A stretch of DNA of 64,000 nt from Aquilutibacter rugosus (GCF_036541335.1 NZ_JAZHBO010000002.1:558001-622000), one strand, 5' to 3'; numbered from the stretch's first letter, positions 35,376 through 45,327 are shown. A program made the numbers and translations. The notes: a model not told the origin generated them from the letters alone.

Positions 35376-36215
35376 TTAGGCCAGATTGAGATCCAGAGTG
35401 CCCCGTACCTTGGGACGCGCCGACAACGCTTCGAGTACTGCATCAAGCACCCGCTGATAGGCTTGGGCGGCCTCGGACTCTGGCTCAGCTACAACCAATG
35501 GCACACCGGCATCGCCCTGCTCGCGAATGCGCCGTTGCAATGGCAACTGCCCGAGGAAGGGCACCTGGTACTCCGCCGCCATTTTCTCACCGCCACCTTC
35601 ACCGAAGATGGGTTCGGCATGACCGCAGTTCGAACAGATATGCAGCGACATGTTCTCAACCAGCCCCAGCACCGGGATCTCGACCTTCTCAAACATCCGC
35701 AGCGCTTTGCGTGCGTCCAGTGTGGCAACTTCCTGCGGGGTGGTGACGATGACGGCGCCGGCCACCGGAATTTTCTGCGCCATCGTCAACTGAATGTCAC
35801 CCGTGCCCGGCGGCAGATCGACGAACAGCAGATCGAGATCGTCCCAGAGACTGTCGTTCAGCAGCTGACTCAGTGCCGAAGTGGCCATCGGCCCGCGCCA
35901 GATCATGGGCGTGTCGGATTCGACCAGCAGACCGATCGACATGATCTGCAAGCCATGGGCTCGCAGCGGCTCGATGTGCTTGCCGTCCGGGCTGTCCGGC
36001 CGACCGGAAACACCCAACATGGTCGGAATGCTCGGGCCGTAGATATCCGCATCGAGCAGGCCCACCCGCAAACCGCGCTGGGCAGCGGCGACGGCCAGAT
36101 TGGCCGCCGTGGTGGACTTGCCCACCCCACCCTTGCCGGAACCGACGGCAATGATGTTGCGGATGGCGGGAAGTGGGGTGAGTTCGCCCTGGACCTGGTG
36201 GCGTGGCAATACCAT
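35376..36215 (-). CDS. apbC: Iron-sulfur cluster carrier protein ApbC (Mrp/NBP35 family)
   Basis: ApbC is a dimeric P-loop ATPase that carries and transfers iron-sulfur clusters. The 279-residue product has the deviant Walker A SGKGGVGKSTT (26-36), the switch LPPGTGDIQL and the cluster-binding CxxC in ICSNCGHAEPIFG near residue 195. It lacks the N-terminal DUF59 domain of the longer E. coli Mrp, so this is the short form. It is near metG, which is also its neighbour in many gammaproteobacteria. Confidence 0.93.
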   Translation of the reverse strand: MVLPRHQVQGELTPLPAIRNIIAVGSGKGGVGKSTTAANLAVAAAQRGLRVGLLDADIYGPSIPTMLGVSGRPDSPDGKHIEPLRAHGLQIMSIGLLVESDTPMIWRGPMATSALSQLLNDSLWDDLDLLFVDLPPGTGDIQLTMAQKIPVAGAVIVTTPQEVATLDARKALRMFEKVEIPVLGLVENMSLHICSNCGHAEPIFGEGGGEKMAAEYQVPFLGQLPLQRRIREQGDAGVPLVVAEPESEAAQAYQRVLDAVLEALSARPKVRGTLDLNLA

Positions 36216-36395
36216 ACGAATGAGTGTGGATTAGTGAAAATTCATTGTAGGCCAGTCGGCGGAAACCGCCAAAACGGATATTCGCAAACAAATTCATTCC
36301 GCGGCTTAACCGGGGTTCATTTTCGTGGTAACTTCACGTTAAGGTTACGTTTATGAACCGATAACACTGACACGAGAAGAAGGATTCATTCAGAC

Positions 36396-39284
36396 ATGGC
36401 GATCCGTCCCACCTTACTGGCAACCTCGGTTGCTGCCTCGATAGCGGCTTTAGCCGCTCTGCCCGCATATGCGCAGTCCGGAACACAATCTACGTCGGAA
36501 CAGGAGAGCACAAGCACTCCCGGTCAAGCTTCAAAAAACGTCGGCAAGGTGAAGGTCGTCGGTTCTCGCATCTCCCGCGCAACAGTTGAGGGCCCCTCAC
36601 CCGTCACAATCCTGACGTCGGACGACATCAGCAAGTAAGGCTACAACACCGTGCGTGAGGCCCTGCAGAACGTCAGCATGAACACCGGCTTCGGCCAGAA
36701 TGACTTCAATGCAAATGGCGGCTTCACGCCGAATGCATCGGTCGTCAACCTGCGCGGTCTGGGTCCGGGCCGTACGCTGTTGCTGATCAATGGCCGTCGT
36801 GCGAACGACTATCCGTTCCCCTACAACGGCCGCAGCAACTTCCAGAATTTCAACAATCTGCCGTCTGCTGCCATTGAGCGCATCGAGATTCTGTCGGGCG
36901 GCGCCTCGGCCATTTACGGCTCTGACGCCGTCGCCGGCGTAATGAATGTAGTGCTCAAGACGAACTTTGATGCCAACAGCATCAAGGCACGTGCTACTAC
37001 ATCGACTGATGGCGGTCGCAACACCTTGGATGTGCAATACGTCGGTGGTAAGAGTTTTGATCGCGGCTCGCTGACCTGGGCCGTTCAGTCGTATAACGCG
37101 GACCCGCTGTTTGCCTGGGAACGTGAGGAGTTCGACTCAGCAGCAGACAACCCCGCTCCTCCGGGTACGTTCCCCCTGGTTCCCGGTAACGGCGTGGGCG
37201 GTTACCAACCGCCGATTGGTATTCAGCTGCGTCGCATCACCGCAACCGGTGCTACCGGCGGCTACATCATGCCGACCGGTCGCGATTGCTCGGCAGACTC
37301 GCTTTATCGTCAGTGGACCTACACCAGCTCCAGCACCGGCAACACCTTGGGCCCTGCATGCGGCTACGACCGTTACGTTGCCGAGCAAACGGTTGCCAAC
37401 GGCACTCGTGACCTTTCCGGTTATCTGCATGGACGTTTCCGCTTCACAGACAATGTCGAAGGCTGGGCAACCGTCCAGGCATTCCAGTCCAAAGGCAAAT
37501 TGGGCGGCGGTGTCGAACAGTGGTTTGGCGGTCCGCAACCCAACGGCCAGATCTACGACCCCAACCTCAAAATGCGCCTGTTCCCGATTCGCGCCATTAC
37601 GCCGGCTTCCTACGGCGGTTCGGAAGGTACTTTCCAGAAGTTCAATGAACGTTCGGTCGATCTTTCGATGGGCCTGAGCGGCACGTTATGGGATCGCTTT
37701 GACTGGGATTGGCAAATTGGCGGCGCCCAATACAAGGCTATTCGTGATCGTCCGCGCATGACGGTGCAAGGTGCAAAGGATTATTTCCTCGGCCCACGTC
37801 TGGGTACGACGACTGCAACCACCAACCCGGGTGTGGTTGGCGCCGGCATTCCGATCTACGCCCTGAATCTGGATCGTTTCTACGGCCCGATTTCGGCAGA
37901 AGACTACGCCAAGATGTCGACGATGGTTCATTACGACGGCAACTCGCAAAACGCGTCAACGTCGTTCTCCATCAGCGGTGACATGTTTAAGATGCCGGGC
38001 GGCACTGCCGGATTTGCGGCTGTAGTTGAGGCCTCGCATCAGGAATATAAGCTGGAAAGCGACCGCCGGATTTTCCCCGACGTGCGTGAAATCTATAACC
38101 TGACCGGTACCGGCGGTGGCGGTAAGCGTAATCGTTACGCGTTAGGTACAGAATTCAAATTCCCGCTTGCAACCTTCCTGACTTTGAACGTGGCCGGCCG
38201 CATCGATAAATACGATGACATCACTGAAGTGAACGATGCCAAGACTTGGGGTGCAGGTATTGAATTCCGTCCGTTCAAGAATCTGCTGATTCGCGGCAAC
38301 TACTCGACGAGCTTTAAGGCTCCCGACATGCACTATGTATTCTCGGAGCGCTCAGGTTCGTTCGGTAGCATCACGGACTATTACAAGTGCGTTCAAAACG
38401 GCATCCTGACTGCAGTGGCATGCCAAAGCGCAGGCGGGGCATATAACTATCAGGCATTTACGACTTCTGAAGGCCAGCCGGGCCTTCGTGAAGAAACCGG
38501 CTCCTCCTGGACTGCAGGTTTCGTGTGGGATGTCTATAGCGATCTGTCGCTATCTCTGGATTACTACGATATCCGCCTGAAGGATGTAGTTTCCGTCCAG
38601 TCCGGCGCTTCCATTCTCGAGGCTGACCTGGGCTGCCGCACCGGCAAGTATGCGAACGGCACTGCCTATCCGTATGCGCTCGACTCGCAGTTCTGCCAGA
38701 ACACCTTGCCGCGCGTAGAACGCGATCCGATTACCGGCAACATCTCGGAAATCCGCTCTGGTCCGATCAACCTCGCTTTTATTGGGACCCGCGGTCTCGA
38801 CGGACGCATCAACTATCGTAAGCGCACGGAAAACTGGGGCACCTTCTCCGGTTCGCTGCAGTGGACCCATGTTCTTGATCAGACGCAGAAACTGACCCCG
38901 ATTGCACAAGTCGATCATTACCGTGACTGGAACAGCAACTGGGATCAGCGCAGCATGGTTTCGCTGAGCACCAGCTGGACCAAGAGCGGCTGGCAGGCCA
39001 ACTGGGGTGTCACCCGCCGCGGTTCGTCGCCGATTTGGGATCCGACCGTGATTGCAGTCGCGGGCAATCCGTACGGTTTCAGCGGTCGTGGCAAGCCCTT
39101 CATCCGTCACAACATGTCGGTATCGCGTGACATCACCGATAACCTGCGCGTACGACTGCTGGTTAATAACGTGTTCGACAATCACGGCGTTAAGGATCCG
39201 ACCTACTACAGCTATCCGTACCAGTACTACTTCTACGATATGATTGGCCGCACTGTGGGCCTGGAAGCAAATTACCGCTTCTAA
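36396..39284 (+). pseudogene. TonB-dependent receptor interrupted by an in-frame TAA
   Basis: The reading frame codes for a 962-codon outer-membrane receptor. It has a signal peptide (MAIRPTLLATSVAASIAALA...AYAQ), an N-terminal linker, the plug domain (VKVVGSRISRATVEGPSP, then NLRGLGPGRTLLLINGRRA and IEILSGGASAIYGSDAVAGV) and a 22-strand-type barrel ending EANYRF. Codon 81 is TAA (36636-36638), after TSDDISK and before GYNTVREALQNV. Both flanks are in the same frame and match the plug domain without a gap. The next start-like codon, GTG at 36651, would lack the signal peptide. It may be a recent pseudogene, a sequencing error or, less likely, readthrough. The substrate is unknown. Confidence 0.85.
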
Positions 39285-39311
39285 GTCATCAACAGGTTTT
39301 ATGTACGTAGC

Positions 39312-39339
39312 AAAAAGCCCGGCAATTGCCGGGCTTTTT
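39312..39339 (+). terminator. Intrinsic terminator after the TonB-dependent receptor
   Basis: A perfect stem AAAAAGCCCGGC/GCCGGGCTTTTT with an AATT centre ends in five T, 27 bp after the receptor stop. Because A and T runs flank it, it could work on both strands. Confidence 0.85.
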
Positions 39340-39467
39340 GTTGTTGCCGGTTTATCTGGCTGTCCCGCAGTCAAATGAACGTTCGATACATGCATTTCAT
39401 CGAAAATTTACGGTATAAATGAACTATGTGCCGGACGTCCCTGCACGCCATACCAAGGAGTTTCACA

Positions 39468-39914
39468 ATGAAATCCAAGATCGTTGCCGCCCTGCTCGCC
39501 GCACCTCTTATGGCGGTCTCGTTTGCTGCTATGGCTCAATCGACCCCGGTCGGCAAGTGGGTCACTATCGACGACAGCACCAAGAAGCCAAAGTCTGTCG
39601 TAGAGATCACGGACAACGCCGGCGTGCTGCAAGGCAAGGTCATCAAGGTTCTGCAATCGGATCAAGGTCCACATCCGGTCTGCAAGAAATGCACCGGTTC
39701 TAACCAGAACAAGCCGATCGAGGGCCTGACCATCATCTCCAACGTCAAGAAGAACGGTTCGGTCTGGGATGGCGGCCAAATCCTGGATCCGGCAACGGGC
39801 AAGACCTATTCGGTTAAGATGACCCCGGCCGCCAACGGCAAGTCCATGCAAGTGCGCGGCTTTATGGGCGTCTCGCTGCTGGGTCGCACTCAAGTGTGGC
39901 AGCGTCAGAACTGA
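39468..39914 (+). CDS. Secreted DUF2147 domain protein
   Basis: This is a 148-residue exported protein of the DUF2147 family, whose role is unknown. A clear Sec signal peptide (MKSKIVAALLAAPLMAVSFA, cleavage after AMAQ) precedes a small beta-rich domain: TPVGKWVTIDDSTKKPKSVV, the CKKC pair, then GLTIISNVKKNGSVWDGGQI and a repeat-like LDPATGKTYSVKM. A strong AAGGAG lies 8 nt before the ATG at 39468. It is flanked by terminators on both sides and is therefore probably a single-gene unit. Confidence 0.88.
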   Translation: MKSKIVAALLAAPLMAVSFAAMAQSTPVGKWVTIDDSTKKPKSVVEITDNAGVLQGKVIKVLQSDQGPHPVCKKCTGSNQNKPIEGLTIISNVKKNGSVWDGGQILDPATGKTYSVKMTPAANGKSMQVRGFMGVSLLGRTQVWQRQN

Positions 39915-39944
39915 TCTGCACACGGAGCTAGCATTTTTAGCTGA

Positions 39945-39974
39945 CAGGGCCCGCAATTGCGGGCCTTGTTTTTG
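39945..39974 (+). terminator. Intrinsic terminator after the DUF2147 gene
   Basis: The stem GGCCCGCA/TGCGGGCC with centre AT is followed by TTGTTTTT. It lies 30-50 bp after the stop and just before the metG promoter region. Confidence 0.8.
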
Positions 39975-40020
39975 GGCCTACATGCGATAATGGGCGTCTT
40001 TCCCACAGTTTCTGCGACAC

Positions 40021-42084
40021 ATGACCGTACCTGCCCTCGTCACCGCTGCCCTGCCGTATGCCAACGGACCGCTTCATTTGGGCCATTTGCTCGGCTATAT
40101 TCAGTCCGACATCTGGGTCCGCGCTCAGCGGCTTGAGGGGCGTACTGTGCACTTTGTCTGTGCTGATGACACCCACGGCACACCGATCATGCTGGCGGCA
40201 CAAAAACAGAACCTGACGCCCGAGGCCTATATCGGCGGGATTCAGGCTGAGCATGCCGCAGACTTTAGCGCGTTCAATGTCGACTTCGACATTTTCGGAT
40301 CCACCAATGCCGGATCCAACCTGGAGCTGACTACCGAGATCTATCGTCGCCTTCGTGCCAACGGGCACATCACTAGCCGGTCGGTAGAACAACTGTACGA
40401 TCCGCAGCAGGGCATGTTCCTGCCGGACCGTTACGTTAAAGGCGAATGCCCCAACTGCGGCACAGCGGATCAGTATGGCGACAACTGCGAACATTGTGGT
40501 GCCACCTATCAGCCTACTGAACTCAAGAATCCGATTTCCGTACTGAGCGGCGCCACGCCGGAGTTGCGTGAATCGGAACATTACTTCTTCGAAGTCGGCC
40601 AGTTCACTGTATTCCTGCGCGAGTGGCTCAGCGGCGACGTCGCCATCGATCCCGTGAAAGCCAAGCTGTCCGAATGGTTGCGCGCCGAGGGTGGTTTGCG
40701 TGCATGGGACATCAGCCGTGATGCGCCCTATTTCGGCTTTGAAGTACCCGATGCGCCGGGCAAGTATCTCTATGTCTGGCTGGATGCGCCGATTGGCTAT
40801 CTGTCCACGTTTAAAGATCTGGCTAAGCAACAGGGCATTGATGCGGATTCGTTCCTTAATGCCGAATCCGTTGCGGAACTGCATCACTTTATCGGCAAGG
40901 ACATCGTGAATTTCCATGGCCTGTTCTGGCCGGCTGTGCTGCAAGGTTCCGGCTTGCGTGCGCCGACTCGTTTGCATGTCAACGGCTACGTAACGGTTAA
41001 CGGGGCCAAGATGTCCAAGTCGCGCGGCACTTTTATTACTGCGCGCAGCTTCCTGGACTCTAAGCTCAATCCGGAGCATCTGCGTTATTACTTTGCCGCC
41101 AAGTCCAACGGCGCAATTGATGACGTCGATCTCAACCTCGAAGACTTTGCCCAACGCGTCAACTCCGATGTTGTCGGCAAGTTCGTCAATCTGGCCTCCC
41201 GCTCGGCCGGTTTTATCACGACCCGTTTCGAAGGCCGTCTCGCCGACCGACTCGACGACGCAGCCATGCATTCACGCTTTGCGGATGCCTTAGGTGCTGT
41301 GCGTCAGGCCTATCTGGACAACGAACCGGCTACTGCCCTGCGTCTGATCATGGCCCTGGCCGATGAAGCCAATCGCTATGTCGATGATCGCAAGCCCTGG
41401 GTGCTGGCCAAGGATCCGGAACGCCTCGCCGAGCTGCATCTGGTCTGCACCCAAATCTGCAACCTGTTCCGCGTTCTGAACATTGCGCTGAAGCCCGTGA
41501 TGCCGCAAATGACGGCGCAGGCGGAGTCATTCCTCAACGACCCGATCAGTAGCTGGGATGATGCCCAACGACCGTTGCTTGATCACCTGATCAGCAAGTA
41601 CAGCAATCTGAGTGGCCGCGTTGATGTCGCAACCGCCGTTGCACTGGCCACACCGGCGCAATCGCATGCTGCGTCGGCCACGGCATCCAACAAGCCTGCA
41701 AAGAACAAGAGCGCAACGCCCACCGTAGCTACAGATTCGGAGTCTGCTATGACGCACATCGGTATCGATGATTTTGCCAAGCTCGACTTGCGCATCGGTA
41801 TCGTCAAAGTGTGCGAATCGGTCGAGGGCTCGGACAAACTGTTGCGCTTTGAACTGGATGCCGGCGCGCTCGGAACGCGCCAGATATTCAGCGGTATCCG
41901 CAGCTCGTACGCGGATCCTTCGGTACTGGTCGGTCGCCGCGTGGTGTTCATCGCCAATCTGGCACCGCGCAAGATGCGTTTTGGCCTGAGCGAAGGCATG
42001 ATTCTGTCGGCCGGTTTTGACGGCGGTTCGCTGTTCCTGCTCGATGCCGACAACGGCGCTGAAGCCGGCATGCCGGTCCGCTAA
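40021..42084 (+). CDS. metG: Methionine--tRNA ligase
   Basis: MetG charges both initiator and elongator tRNA-Met. The 687-residue class I synthetase has the HIGH-type motif H19-L-G-H22, the zinc knuckle C143, C146, C156 and C159, the KMSKS motif at 330-334 and the anticodon-binding helical domain. A low-complexity Ala/Lys/Thr linker (about 540-575) leads to a C-terminal tRNA-binding OB domain from about 577 (IGIDDFAKLDLRIGIVKV), which serves dimerisation. The length matches E. coli MetG. It is followed by an rnfB-like gene with a 30-bp gap. Confidence 0.98.
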   Translation: MTVPALVTAALPYANGPLHLGHLLGYIQSDIWVRAQRLEGRTVHFVCADDTHGTPIMLAAQKQNLTPEAYIGGIQAEHAADFSAFNVDFDIFGSTNAGSNLELTTEIYRRLRANGHITSRSVEQLYDPQQGMFLPDRYVKGECPNCGTADQYGDNCEHCGATYQPTELKNPISVLSGATPELRESEHYFFEVGQFTVFLREWLSGDVAIDPVKAKLSEWLRAEGGLRAWDISRDAPYFGFEVPDAPGKYLYVWLDAPIGYLSTFKDLAKQQGIDADSFLNAESVAELHHFIGKDIVNFHGLFWPAVLQGSGLRAPTRLHVNGYVTVNGAKMSKSRGTFITARSFLDSKLNPEHLRYYFAAKSNGAIDDVDLNLEDFAQRVNSDVVGKFVNLASRSAGFITTRFEGRLADRLDDAAMHSRFADALGAVRQAYLDNEPATALRLIMALADEANRYVDDRKPWVLAKDPERLAELHLVCTQICNLFRVLNIALKPVMPQMTAQAESFLNDPISSWDDAQRPLLDHLISKYSNLSGRVDVATAVALATPAQSHAASATASNKPAKNKSATPTVATDSESAMTHIGIDDFAKLDLRIGIVKVCESVEGSDKLLRFELDAGALGTRQIFSGIRSSYADPSVLVGRRVVFIANLAPRKMRFGLSEGMILSAGFDGGSLFLLDADNGAEAGMPVR

Positions 42085-42114
42085 TCCTGATACTCGGCTA
42101 ATCCGGCAACGCGC

Positions 42115-42591
42115 ATGCTATCCGCCGACCAGTCATTAGCAGGACGCACTGAGCGCCTCGATCGTCTGTTGCCGCAAACGCAGTGCGGACAATGCGGATA
42201 CTCGGGCTGCCGTCCGTACGCAGAGGCGATGGCCGCAGGGCAAGCCGGCACTGACCGGTGCCCTCCTGGCGGCGACGCCGGGGCTGCGCTGCTTGCTGCG
42301 GCCTTAGGAACAGCCTTCGTGCCGTATGACCGTGAGTTGGGACCGTATCAGGCGACACCGCCCTTAGCCCGCGTCATAGAGTCCGACTGCATCGGCTGCA
42401 CCAAGTGCATTACGGCGTGTCCTGTGGACGCGATAATCGGCGGCGCGAAGGCCATGCACGTGGTTTTGGAAGCGCTGTGCACAGGGTGCGAGTTGTGCGT
42501 GCCGGCATGTCCTGTGGATTGCATTGAGCTGATACCTGCGCCGCAGCCGTCGCCGTCGCCGTCACTGAGTTCACGGACGCCAAGTCCGTAA
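42115..42591 (+). CDS. RnfB-like iron-sulfur protein without membrane anchor
   Basis: The product resembles subunit B of the Rnf electron-transport complex. It has a 4Fe-4S domain (C24, C27, C32, C49) and two ferredoxin clusters (C92, C95, C98, C102 and C122, C125, C128, C132). It lacks the N-terminal membrane helix of true RnfB, and no rnfACDGE genes are in the window, so it is probably a stand-alone electron carrier. RnfB-like genes beside metG are usual in xanthomonads as I recall. Its last 182 bp overlap the antisense GumN-like gene, and its tail (PAPQPSPSPSLSSRTPSP) is the reverse reading of that gene. Confidence 0.85.
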   Translation: MLSADQSLAGRTERLDRLLPQTQCGQCGYSGCRPYAEAMAAGQAGTDRCPPGGDAGAALLAAALGTAFVPYDRELGPYQATPPLARVIESDCIGCTKCITACPVDAIIGGAKAMHVVLEALCTGCELCVPACPVDCIELIPAPQPSPSPSLSSRTPSP

Positions 42592-43492
42592 CGCGTCGCA
42601 CTCGGTAACCGCGCTGCTGCAGCAGCCGCACAATGCCGCTTGGACCAATGACATGCAAGGCGCCTACCACGACCATGGCGTGGCCTGAACGTCGTGCGCG
42701 CAGGTCCGACTCCAACTGCGGTAGCCAACGACGATTGCGTTCCACGATCAGCGTTGCATGCTGTCGCGGGAACTGGCGTTTCATCTTTCGTTCGACGCGG
42801 ATGAGTGCCCGGACGTCGCCGCGCAGCCACGCCTGCAGGATGACTTCGGCATCGTTGGCGTCGGCGGCTTTGGACAGCGCCGGACGTCGCAGCGATTCCA
42901 CCAGATTGGCCAGCTGCGCGTCTTCCGCTGTATCCGCAAGCACGCTTAACTGATCGCGTAAGGTTTCCAGTCCCACCTGCTCGCGTGGACTCTCCTTGAC
43001 CTTGCGCGCTAACTGCAGATCCACGCCATTCTGCGACTCCAGCCGCAATGCCTTTAGCGTGTCAAGTTCGAGCATCAATGCCGCCAACCACGGACGCATG
43101 TGCTGCCATTGCGCCTCCGGGATTCCGGTTGACTGCATGCGGGTGCGCAAGAGCGCGCCATCTTCGGCCGACAGCAAGTCCGTCAGACGGCTGCCATCGT
43201 GCGTAAAGCCCATGGTTTGCAGCAGTTCGGGCAAGCGATGCGATGAGTCCGCGAGTTCCTCGGGCGAGAGTTCAAAGTAGATGCGACTGCTACGGTCGGC
43301 AATCTGCTGCACGACGGTGGGCAACTTCGAGTCCTCAGGACGCAACTGATGGATGGAGCCGAGGATGTACAGTGAGCTATCGGCATCGCTGACCTGATAA
43401 AGAATCGGGATGATGGCGCGCTCAGCTGACCACGCTGCGGCGCTGCACAAGACGGCCGCTAACAGCGCAAGGCGAACGACCGTTCGGCGCAC
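42410..43492 (-). CDS. TraB/GumN family protein
   Basis: This 360-residue exported protein of the TraB/GumN (ChaN-like/TIKI) superfamily has members that include putative metalloproteases. It has a signal peptide (MRRTVVRLALLAAVLCSAAA). The first family motif is SSLYILGSIHQL with the conserved GxxH. The second is VVVGALHVIGPSGIVRLLQQ near 266-285. Domain homology ends near VRRVTDL (about 300). The final about 60 residues are read from the antisense strand of the neighbouring ferredoxin gene and are probably not a folded domain. It starts 1 bp after the mutL stop. Function is unknown. Confidence 0.85.
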   Translation of the reverse strand: MRRTVVRLALLAAVLCSAAAWSAERAIIPILYQVSDADSSLYILGSIHQLRPEDSKLPTVVQQIADRSSRIYFELSPEELADSSHRLPELLQTMGFTHDGSRLTDLLSAEDGALLRTRMQSTGIPEAQWQHMRPWLAALMLELDTLKALRLESQNGVDLQLARKVKESPREQVGLETLRDQLSVLADTAEDAQLANLVESLRRPALSKAADANDAEVILQAWLRGDVRALIRVERKMKRQFPRQHATLIVERNRRWLPQLESDLRARRSGHAMVVVGALHVIGPSGIVRLLQQRGYRVRRVTDLASVNSVTATATAAAQVSAQCNPQDMPARTTRTLCTALPKPRAWPSRRRLSRPQDTP

Positions 43493-43493
43493 G

Positions 43494-45320
43494 TCATCGT
43501 CCCCGCAGGAACCAGCGATCCATATCCGCCAGAGTCACAGCGGTCCATGTCGGTCGGCCGTGGTTGCACTGATCGGAGCGAGCGGTGACTTCCATATCGC
43601 GTAGCAGCGCGTTCATCTCAGGGACGGTCAGACGTCGGTTGGCGCGGACCGAACCGTGGCATGCCATCGTGGCGAGCAGATCATTGCGCGTATTCTCAAT
43701 GCGCTGCAGGTCACCATGTTCGAGCCAGTCGCCCAACACGTCGCGTACCAGGGCTTCGACATTGCCGTCGGCTAACAGCACCGGCACCGAACGCACCTGC
43801 AGACTCAAAGGCCCACTGCGACGCAACTCGAAACCCAGGGCCTCGAACGCGGCACTACCGGCTTCTACGGCATCGGCCTCACGCTCTGCCACGGATAGCG
43901 TCAACGGCACGAGCAAAGGTTGCGCGCGAATCCCGTCGCGGTCCATTGCGTCTTTCAGGCGCTCATAGACGATGCGTTCGTGCGCCGCATGCATATCAAC
44001 AATGATCATGCCTTCGCGCGTCTGACTCAGAATGTAGATGCCATGCAGCTGCGCGATGGCATAACCGAGCGGTGGAATGTCGTCGTCGGATTGAAGCGAC
44101 GAATCTGCGATCGCAGAAGGTGTAACGGTCGAAGTGCTGCCAGTGGTGTACAGCTGTGCCTGTAGTGCGGCGGACGTGTCGAGTGTCGGCGCACGTAGCG
44201 GCAGACTGGACGGCGCCGGGCGCCAATCGCGGAATGAGGTTGGTGTCGACGCGGCGGGGGGCGTATTGCTGCCGGAGCCACTGAGATAGCCGCTAGTAGG
44301 CGCGTTCAGATCGGCCTGCGCGCCGGGGCGTGTCTCACGCAAGGCATCGGCAACGGTGCGATAAACGAAATCATGGACAAAACGCGCGTCGCGGAAGCGC
44401 ACTTCGTGCTTGGCCGGATGCACGTTGACGTCGACCCGCCGCGGATCGATTGTCACGAACAGCACGTAGGCCGGGTGGCGGCCATGAAACAGAACGTCAC
44501 CGTAGGCTCTTCGTACTGCATGGGCCACGGAACGGTCACGAATGGCACGACCATTGACGAACAGGTATTGCTGATCGGCTGCAGCGCGATTGTAGGTCGG
44601 CCGTGCAATCCAGCCGGACAAGGCAATACCAACCGCATCGGCCTCGATGCGCATGGCATTGGCGACAAACGCTTCGCCCAGAGTTTCATCGAGACGGCGC
44701 GTGGAGAGCAGATCGTCCTGGCGATTCCAGCGACGCAATATTTTGCCGTTATGACTGACGCGCACATCAATATCGGGACGTGCCAGCGCAAGCTGACGCA
44801 GCCATTCCTCGATATGGCCGAGCTCCGTGCGTTCGGCCTTCAGAAACTTACGGCGCGCGGGAATGTTAAAGAACAGGTCACGCACTTCAATGGTTGTGCC
44901 CGGCGGATGCGGATGCGGTGATTCGGAAACGACTCGCCCACCCTCAAGCTCGACACGGTGCGCATGTTCCCGCTCGGCAGTGCGTGAGGTCAGTGACAGA
45001 CGACTGACAGACGCGATCGAAGGCAGGGCCTCACCACGGAAGCCCATGGTCAGCACCGACTCCAGATCGTCCAGGCTGCCAATCTTGCTGGTGGCATGGC
45101 GCGACAAAGCCAACGGCACTTCGGCGGGCTCGATACCACTGCCGTTATCACGCACGCGAATGCGGCGGACACCGCCTTCTTCTAGTTCGATTTCAATACG
45201 GGTCGCACCCGCATCCACGGCATTTTCAACCAGCTCCTTGACGACGGACGCGGGTCGTTCGACGACCTCGCCCGCAGCAATTTGGTTGATTAAATGATCA
45301 GGTAAGGCTTGAATCGGCAC
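43494..45320 (-). CDS. mutL: DNA mismatch repair protein MutL
   Basis: MutL couples mismatch recognition by MutS to strand incision. The 608-residue product has the GHKL ATPase motifs (VKELVENAVDAGA, DNGSGIEP, TMGFRGEALPSI). Unlike E. coli MutL it carries the endonuclease motif D442-M-H-A-x2-E448-x4-E453. The companion motifs are also present: ACHGSV near 554, CNHGRP at 585-590 and a terminal FLRGR. This MutL probably nicks DNA itself. It is 7 bp downstream of the amidase gene, an amiB/C-mutL order common in gammaproteobacteria. Confidence 0.97.
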   Translation of the reverse strand: MPIQALPDHLINQIAAGEVVERPASVVKELVENAVDAGATRIEIELEEGGVRRIRVRDNGSGIEPAEVPLALSRHATSKIGSLDDLESVLTMGFRGEALPSIASVSRLSLTSRTAEREHAHRVELEGGRVVSESPHPHPPGTTIEVRDLFFNIPARRKFLKAERTELGHIEEWLRQLALARPDIDVRVSHNGKILRRWNRQDDLLSTRRLDETLGEAFVANAMRIEADAVGIALSGWIARPTYNRAAADQQYLFVNGRAIRDRSVAHAVRRAYGDVLFHGRHPAYVLFVTIDPRRVDVNVHPAKHEVRFRDARFVHDFVYRTVADALRETRPGAQADLNAPTSGYLSGSGSNTPPAASTPTSFRDWRPAPSSLPLRAPTLDTSAALQAQLYTTGSTSTVTPSAIADSSLQSDDDIPPLGYAIAQLHGIYILSQTREGMIIVDMHAAHERIVYERLKDAMDRDGIRAQPLLVPLTLSVAEREADAVEAGSAAFEALGFELRRSGPLSLQVRSVPVLLADGNVEALVRDVLGDWLEHGDLQRIENTRNDLLATMACHGSVRANRRLTVPEMNALLRDMEVTARSDQCNHGRPTWTAVTLADMDRWFLRGR

Positions 45321-45327
45321 TCAAAAA

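Noticed and set aside
36320..36352. GTAAC...GTTAC inverted repeat upstream of the TonB-dependent receptor as a Fur-type operator
   Set aside because: It does not match a Fur box, and the arms are only 5 bp; I cannot assign a regulator.
36651..39284. TonB-dependent receptor starting at GTG 36651 as an intact gene
   Set aside because: It would start inside the plug domain with no signal peptide, so it could not reach the outer membrane. The upstream 80 codons in the same frame supply exactly the missing part.
39937..41271. Open frame of 444 codons on the minus strand opposite metG
   Set aside because: Antisense to the catalytic core of metG, which is certain from its motifs; nothing recognisable in the reverse reading.
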